The notes beneath the pieces were generated by a model. That model saw only the letters and a program-made list of their open reading frames with translations. It had not been told where the DNA came from and did not search any database. Both the position numbers and the translations under genes were made by a program. Below, piece after piece: positions 62,119 through 64,000 of a stretch of DNA of 64,000 nucleotides. The DNA is taken from contig JACTAT010000001.1 of assembly GCA_014526335.1 (NCBI GenBank), positions 4,020,596 through 4,084,595 on the forward strand. Direction: 5' to 3'. The DNA is from Chrysaora quinquecirrha (lineage: Eukaryota > Cnidaria > Scyphozoa > Semaeostomeae > Pelagiidae). Position 1 is the stretch's first letter. Each line of letters starts with the position of its first letter.

Positions 62119-64000
62119 GCTTCATTATCATCATCGTAATCATTATCATCATAATCATCATCAACATCATCATCATCATTATCGTCATTGTCATCATCAT
62201 CATGTTGTTTTTTTGGGAATCCGTTTTCAGAGAATTTTAGATGAGAAAAAAATATTTCCATTCAGCCATTTCATGTTCGCTTTTCAAACACTGAAACAAT
62301 TTTGTGGTGTGAAGAACAAAGCTAACCCAATTTATAACGGGAAAATGACTCAAAGCAAATGATAACATTATTGATGGCTTGTTAAGAATAATTTCTATAA
62401 CAGTCTTTTTACCTTTTAAACTTTTAGAAAGATGATCTCGAGGAAGAATTCTCTAGATGGGAAGATACAATCAATACAACACTACGTTTTGGTTATTCTT
62501 TATACCAAAGAGAAAACAGTGATGATGAAGTGAAAAACGTTATCATTAGAGATATGGACAATCTCAAAGAAAAATGGACTTTGTTGAGGGAGAAGAAAGA
62601 TCAGGCTATGGTCTCGAGGTATGCTTCTATCATGTAACAAAAGCCATGTCTTTGCTGGCTTCAAGGCCCTGGCGAGGCAAACGATCAAACACTGTCAAAG
62701 ATTTGAAATTCGCAAGTCAACCAATGTTTGTCAAACATTTGAGATTTGTTTGTCAAACATTTGAGATTTGCTTGTTAAACATTGTTTGTCAAACATTTGA
62801 GATTAGCTTGTCAAATATTTTTTGTAAAAAATTTGAGATTTTCTTCTCAAACAAACATTGTGAAACATTTGGGAATCACTCCTCAAATATTGTTTGTTAA
62901 ACATTTGAGATTTTCTTGTCAAACAGTTTTTGTGAAAAATTTTAGATTGGCTTCTATCAAACATTTTTACTTGCTTCAAACATTGTCCGAAAGCATTGCT
63001 GAGGACATTAAACGTAATCAACCTTCTGCAACGTAGCCGAAACGTTTTTTGCAAGACAAATCTCCAATGTTTGACCAATAATGTTTGATTGTATGGCCAG
63101 GGCCTAAATATAAGCTGACGATTTTCGCTTCTCTCGAGGGATTAATCTCCGACTATGAGCAGCTATAGCCACGCACAGCATGATCACATGCATCATAAAT
63201 CATAATAATCATAATCATGCACAACAATTTTTCTAACTGCATCTGCAAGGGATAAGTTACTCTTCAACTCAATCAGTTTGAGCGATTATAAGTGATATTT
63301 TCTGTCTTGTTTGAATCAAACAGTTCTTAACAGCTTTAATAAAGCTAATTTCAAATGCACATAGATGCACCTAAGTACTCTGCAAAAAAAAGAAAATCCT
63401 ACTTGATCTTGCCTTCCTCTCAAAATAAATTTCATCCCTTTAACATTTTTAGTCATTTTCTCATGTGGTCCCTCAATTATAGTTCAGGTAATGCTTAAAC
63501 ATAGTGAATAGAAATTTCTATTAACTATGTCTTAAATTATCATTATTAGTGCTTTTCTTCTGCGAAAGCCCGCGACAAACAGCAACTTTTCACGTTAGTA
63601 TTCATTTTAACCTTGTTAACGATACGCATTTTCTAGGGGCACAGAGGTCCGGAAAAGGATGTTTCCCATGTAACTATTGGTCGCATTTGTCCGATATTCT
63701 CTTTCAACATCAAGTATAAAAACTACAGTGGAATGTCGGAAGTTCATACAAAGGACAGACAATTTGTAATACAGGCCTAATATTTTTTGGGTCATCTAGA
63801 TTTGTGACCACCCTCGGGCACCCCTCCTTTATCCCTTGAGCTATCTGTTCCCCTAGAATGTGTTTATTCCGTTTATTCATAAGCTCAATACTAACACTTT
63901 CAAATTCTTTATCTCTTGAAAACTACAAAATTTCATATTCATTCACTTATATCTCTAACCATTAATTCTAGAAATTACGAAACTGGACTTAAACGTAGAA
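36748..64000 (+). CDS. 5' part of a giant CH-CH spectrin-repeat actin-binding protein
   Basis: Links actin to membranes or other structures in relatives (dystrophin, plakins, nesprins); which family is undecided. Exons: 36748-36892, 40929-40990, 41486-41563, then 45234-45326 with 46059-46165 (duplicated at 47631-47723 and 48468-48574), 49146-49226, 49879-49994, 50263-50351, 50453-50608, 52463-52644, 53427-53571, 54510-54691, 55386-55533, 56024-56205, 61417-61582, 62428-62618, 63972 onward. All phases agree when one copy of the duplicated pair is used. Motifs: acidic N-terminus; [13 protein letters not shown] and [19 protein letters not shown] (CH1); [20 protein letters not shown] and [20 protein letters not shown] (CH2); then heptad-rich repeats with few Trp. 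About 707 residues before the window ends. CH1 lacks its central part between 40990 and 41486. Confidence 0.88.
37756..37871. repeat. 116-bp inverted repeat with CTGATGA..GAAAC arms
   Basis: Two arms of about 55 nt, roughly 90 percent complementary, are separated by only a few bases: GAAATTCAAAAATA..CTTTTTTAAACGTTTCGATC on the left, its mirror on the right. Minus-strand reading of the left arm contains ACTGATGAAGATCATAGATC followed by GAAACG. A single arm occurs at 31106-31182. Confidence 0.85.
37917..38030. repeat. AATAT pentanucleotide microsatellite
   Basis: Runs of TAATA/AATAT units with a few G and C interruptions (AATAG, AACAT). The array continues in degenerate form to about 38120. 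Confidence 0.9.
39053..39185. mobile_element. 133-bp MITE with TAGACTTATTACCTGAGTC termini
   Basis: Left end TAGACTAATTACCTGAGTCG and right end GGGACTCAGGTAATAAGTCTA are near-perfect 20-bp inverted repeats. A second copy is at 55797-55910, and half copies lie near 605-650 and 3405-3465. No clear target duplication. Confidence 0.75.
40473..40818. mobile_element. hAT-like MITE with 8-bp target duplication
   Basis: Termini CAGGGACGCCGGAG and CTCCGGCGTCCCTG are perfect inverted repeats. ACTGTATT flanks both sides (40465-40472 and 40819-40826). CAGGG-type ends and 8-bp duplications are hallmarks of hAT elements. Sub-terminal regions are C/G-rich (GCCCCCCTTGCCCCCCTT). 346 bp, no transposase. Confidence 0.85.
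41147..41272 (+). mobile_element. SINE family A copy between CH1 exons
   Basis: GTGCTGTGGCGTCGTAGCCTAATCC head, GAGGTCGGGGTTCGAGCC B box, CAGCCAGGATCGAGGTCTCGATTAGTTTACC middle; the family tail is absent. It lies in the short intron where coding sequence for the centre of CH1 would be expected. Confidence 0.8.
41802..42946 (-). CDS. Intronless class A (rhodopsin-like) GPCR, frame-broken
   Basis: Seven-helix receptor signalling through G proteins; ligand unknown. Start chosen at [10 protein letters not shown] (42946); an upstream in-frame ATG at 43072 lies in repeat-derived sequence. TM1 has [12 protein letters not shown]2 [17 protein letters not shown]3 ends [12 protein letters not shown] (DRY), TM6 contains YVPAF, and TM7 has [15 protein letters not shown] (NPxxC instead of NPxxY). 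No Cys is seen at the usual start of TM3 nor in the short second extracellular loop, so the common disulfide is absent. The frame breaks near 42180-42200, between TM6 and TM7 (CG-rich GACGCGCGG); before it reading stops at 42170, after it TM7 and a 95-residue tail continue to 41802. About 380 residues once joined. Nested antisense in the third intron of the spectrin-repeat gene. Confidence 0.85.
42985..44310. repeat. Diverged tandem repeat, TTTTCTTCGCAAACACAATC type, about 8 units
   Basis: The block GATTTTCTTCGCAAACACAA followed by TCTAATGAATCTATGTGTC recurs, with variation, near 42995, 43222, 43390, 43552, 43815, 43962, 44110 and 44238. Spacing is 130-260 bp, and further copies at 46320, 46470 and 46600 are in the duplicated segment. 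The first unit overlaps the extended N-terminal frame of the GPCR. Confidence 0.7.
43790..46286 (+). repeat. Tandem duplicated segment, copy 1
   Basis: About 2.4 kb aligning with 46287-48690 at about 97 percent by eye, in direct orientation. Includes CH exons 45234-45326 and 46059-46165, a TGTCT microsatellite (45487-45597) and two minus-strand tRNA-like heads (45814-45890, 46200-46270). Borders are approximate, as the left part overlaps the diverged tandem array. Confidence 0.9.
45487..45597. repeat. TGTCT/TGTCC pentanucleotide microsatellite, copy 1
   Basis: About 22 units of TTGTC with CTGTC and GTGTC variants. Its partner at 47884-47991 has almost the same order of variant units. Confidence 0.9.
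46287..48690 (+). repeat. Tandem duplicated segment, copy 2
   Basis: Second copy with CH exons 47631-47723 and 48468-48574. Exon differences from copy 1 are synonymous (for example GTC AAG CTG against GTA AAG CTT). Small indels include an extra GGCTCAGGCAGC near 48088 and about 30 bp near 47258. Phase forbids using both pairs in series: the second exon of copy 1 ends in phase 2, while the first exon of copy 2 starts in phase 0. Confidence 0.9.
47884..47991. repeat. TGTCT/TGTCC pentanucleotide microsatellite, copy 2
   Basis: Matches the array at 45487-45597 unit for unit with one or two substitutions. This shows that the duplication is very young or represents two alleles. Confidence 0.9.
49446..49620 (+). 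mobile_element. SINE family A, near-complete copy
   Basis: GCTGTGGCGTTTTGTTGTAATCC, GTGTGGTTATAGTTTGAGCC (B box weakened), CACAGCCAGGGTCGAGGTC, TCGATTAGTTGATAAGTTAACC (small insertion) and GAGATCCTAGCGACTGGCGC, ending ACACCATTTTACC. Lies in the intron after exon 49226. Confidence 0.85.
50040..50222. repeat. AAAGT pentanucleotide microsatellite
   Basis: GTAAAGTAAAGTAAAGT runs, interrupted in the middle by about 60 bp of degenerate units, directly after exon 49994. Confidence 0.9.
52942..53016. repeat. Inverted GGGATCGGATCC pair
   Basis: GGGATCGGATCC and GGATCCGATCCC are perfect 12-bp complements separated by about 50 bp, with GTCCCGTGTAAAC repeated inside and at the right end. It may be one end of a larger undetermined element in the intron between spectrin exons. 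Confidence 0.6.
53648..54094. mobile_element. Foldback/MITE element with about 65-bp inverted termini
   Basis: The left end (TAATAGACCTTTCCAAAGAG, then GTGCGACATTTTTCTGGAA and GTGGCGGACATCTTG) is mirrored on the right (CAAGATGTCCGCCATTTTCC, TGTCGCATCGACCCAGACC, GATCTATTA). Part of it (CTTCACTACCTCTC, AGCGGCTGCAATC) is repeated at 3968-4055. About 447 bp, no coding frame. Confidence 0.75.
55655..55775. mobile_element. Truncated family M copy
   Basis: TTAGGCCCTCGCCATACGATC, AAACATTGTTTAAAAATG, CGTCGATAAACATTGCTTGC; ends in AATAGGCCTTG. The TTA before GGCCCT fits the target-site pattern of the 32703 copy. Confidence 0.65.
55797..55910. mobile_element. 114-bp MITE, relative of 39053-39185
   Basis: TAGACTTTTTACCTGAGTCG at the left and GGGACTCGGGTAATAGTCTA at the right are inverted repeats matching the 39053 copy. 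It is in the intron before exon 56024. Confidence 0.7.
56398..56500 (+). mobile_element. SINE family A copy, decayed
   Basis: GATGTTGTGGCGTCGTGGTTTTGACCCAGC, TGTCAGAAGCTTGAGCCCAGC and ACGGTAGCG, then an early jump to TAAACTACTACTGAGAT. Internal deletions remove the B-box half. Confidence 0.65.
57850..59929 (+). CDS. Alternative N-terminal exons of the spectrin-repeat gene (short isoform)
   Basis: Two exons not used by the long isoform. Exon 57850-57937 opens with ATG ([16 protein letters not shown]...), is free of stops and ends in phase 1 at CAAG/GTAAAA; a good acceptor (CTCTCAATTTCAG) just before suggests a spliced 5' UTR. Exon 59770-59929 starts in phase 1, is open throughout (basic [19 protein letters not shown], then acidic and Ser-rich) and ends in phase 2, exactly the phase of exon 61417. 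The long isoform joins exon 56205 (phase 2) to 61417 directly. This matches internal promoters known for dystrophin and nesprin genes, giving products that lack the actin-binding domain. No TATA box seen. Inferred from phase and openness only. Confidence 0.6.
60185..60295. mobile_element. Relative of the 35232 inverted-repeat element
   Basis: TCTTTTTTTATAAGAATACT on the left and AATATTCTTATTTTTTCGAA on the right, with GAGCCTGAATATATTC shared with the 35232 copy. The arms are less complementary here, and one half seems rearranged. Confidence 0.5.
61060..61378. mobile_element. piggyBac-like MITE with TTAA target duplication
   Basis: Termini AGCCGGTTTTCCACTAGGCT and AGCCTAGTGGAAGACCGGCT are 20-bp inverted repeats with one mismatch. 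TTAA flanks both ends (61056-61059 and 61379-61382), the target site of piggyBac-type elements. Internal GCGCGC-rich segments; 319 bp; no transposase. It ends about 35 bp before the acceptor of exon 61417. Confidence 0.85.
61819..62205. repeat. CAT/ATC trinucleotide microsatellite, about 390 bp
   Basis: Nearly uninterrupted CATCAT/AATCAT runs with internal higher-order copies of CATCAGCTTCATTATCGTC spaced about 70 bp. All forward and reverse frames are open (poly-Ile, poly-Met, poly-Asp) only because the unit is a stop-free triplet. Intronic. Confidence 0.95.
62676..63105. mobile_element. Family M array with amplified internal unit
   Basis: Starts AAGGCCCTGGCGAGGCAAACG and ends TTTGATTGTATGGCCAGGGC. 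Between them CAAACATTTGAGATTTGCTTGT recurs about eight times with a period near 35-40 bp, unlike the compact copies. Last full intron in the window. Confidence 0.8.

Noticed and set aside
61739..62261. Three long open frames of poly-Ile, poly-Met and poly-Asp
   Set aside because: They come from a CAT/ATC microsatellite whose triplet unit lacks stops in several frames on both strands; the region is an intron between 61582 and 62428.
63632..63671. Possible exon [11 protein letters not shown] after TTTTCTAG at 63638
   Set aside because: Its donor would leave phase 2 instead of the phase needed by 63972, while 62618 joins 63972 in phase without it.
1..64000. CRISPR arrays, operons, bacterial promoters or phage features
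   Set aside because: None seen. The tandem arrays lack the spacer structure of CRISPR, and all genes are spliced or animal-type.

Overview
The window is animal nuclear DNA: AT-rich, with multi-exon genes split by ordinary GT-AG introns (and one GC-AG intron), and intergenic and intronic space full of tRNA-derived SINEs and short inverted-repeat (MITE-like) elements. The gene families are broadly metazoan. Base composition, repeat style and an intronless class A GPCR nested in an intron suggest a non-bilaterian marine animal, most likely an anthozoan cnidarian. That is inference; no taxon-specific marker was recognised.

Layout. (1) 1-2026: a 100-bp tandem repeat running off the left edge, then unannotated sequence. 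(2) 2027-9366, plus strand: mitochondrial ribosomal protein uS9m (MRPS9), 12 supported exons and a tentative leader exon. (3) 12021-20017, plus: a MAP7/ensconsin-family microtubule-associated protein, 5 exons. (4) 23386-34406, plus: an NADPH oxidase closest to NOX4, 22 exons including two tentative ones, about 563 residues. (5) 36748 to beyond 64000, plus: the 5' part of a giant actin-binding protein with two CH domains followed by spectrin-like repeats (dystrophin/plakin/nesprin type). A class A GPCR lies antisense in its third intron (41802-42946). About 2.4 kb of this gene, carrying two CH exons, is present twice in tandem.

The five genes share no pathway; this is an ordinary eukaryotic neighbourhood. 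The most interesting points are these: a phase-compatible internal alternative start for the giant spectrin-repeat gene (57850 and 59770 exons); modular 182/145-148-nt exon pairs each encoding one spectrin-like repeat; a missing CH1 core next to a SINE; a NOX whose invariant C-G-P motif reads T-G-P; a uS9m that stops before the usual basic tail; and several mobile-element families with readable target-site duplications.

Quality caveat. MAP7-like, NOX and GPCR coding regions contain single- or two-base frame breaks, several in homopolymers or dinucleotide runs. The downstream splice phases close if the small indels are reversed. Consensus sequencing error is the simplest explanation; pseudogenisation cannot be excluded from sequence alone.
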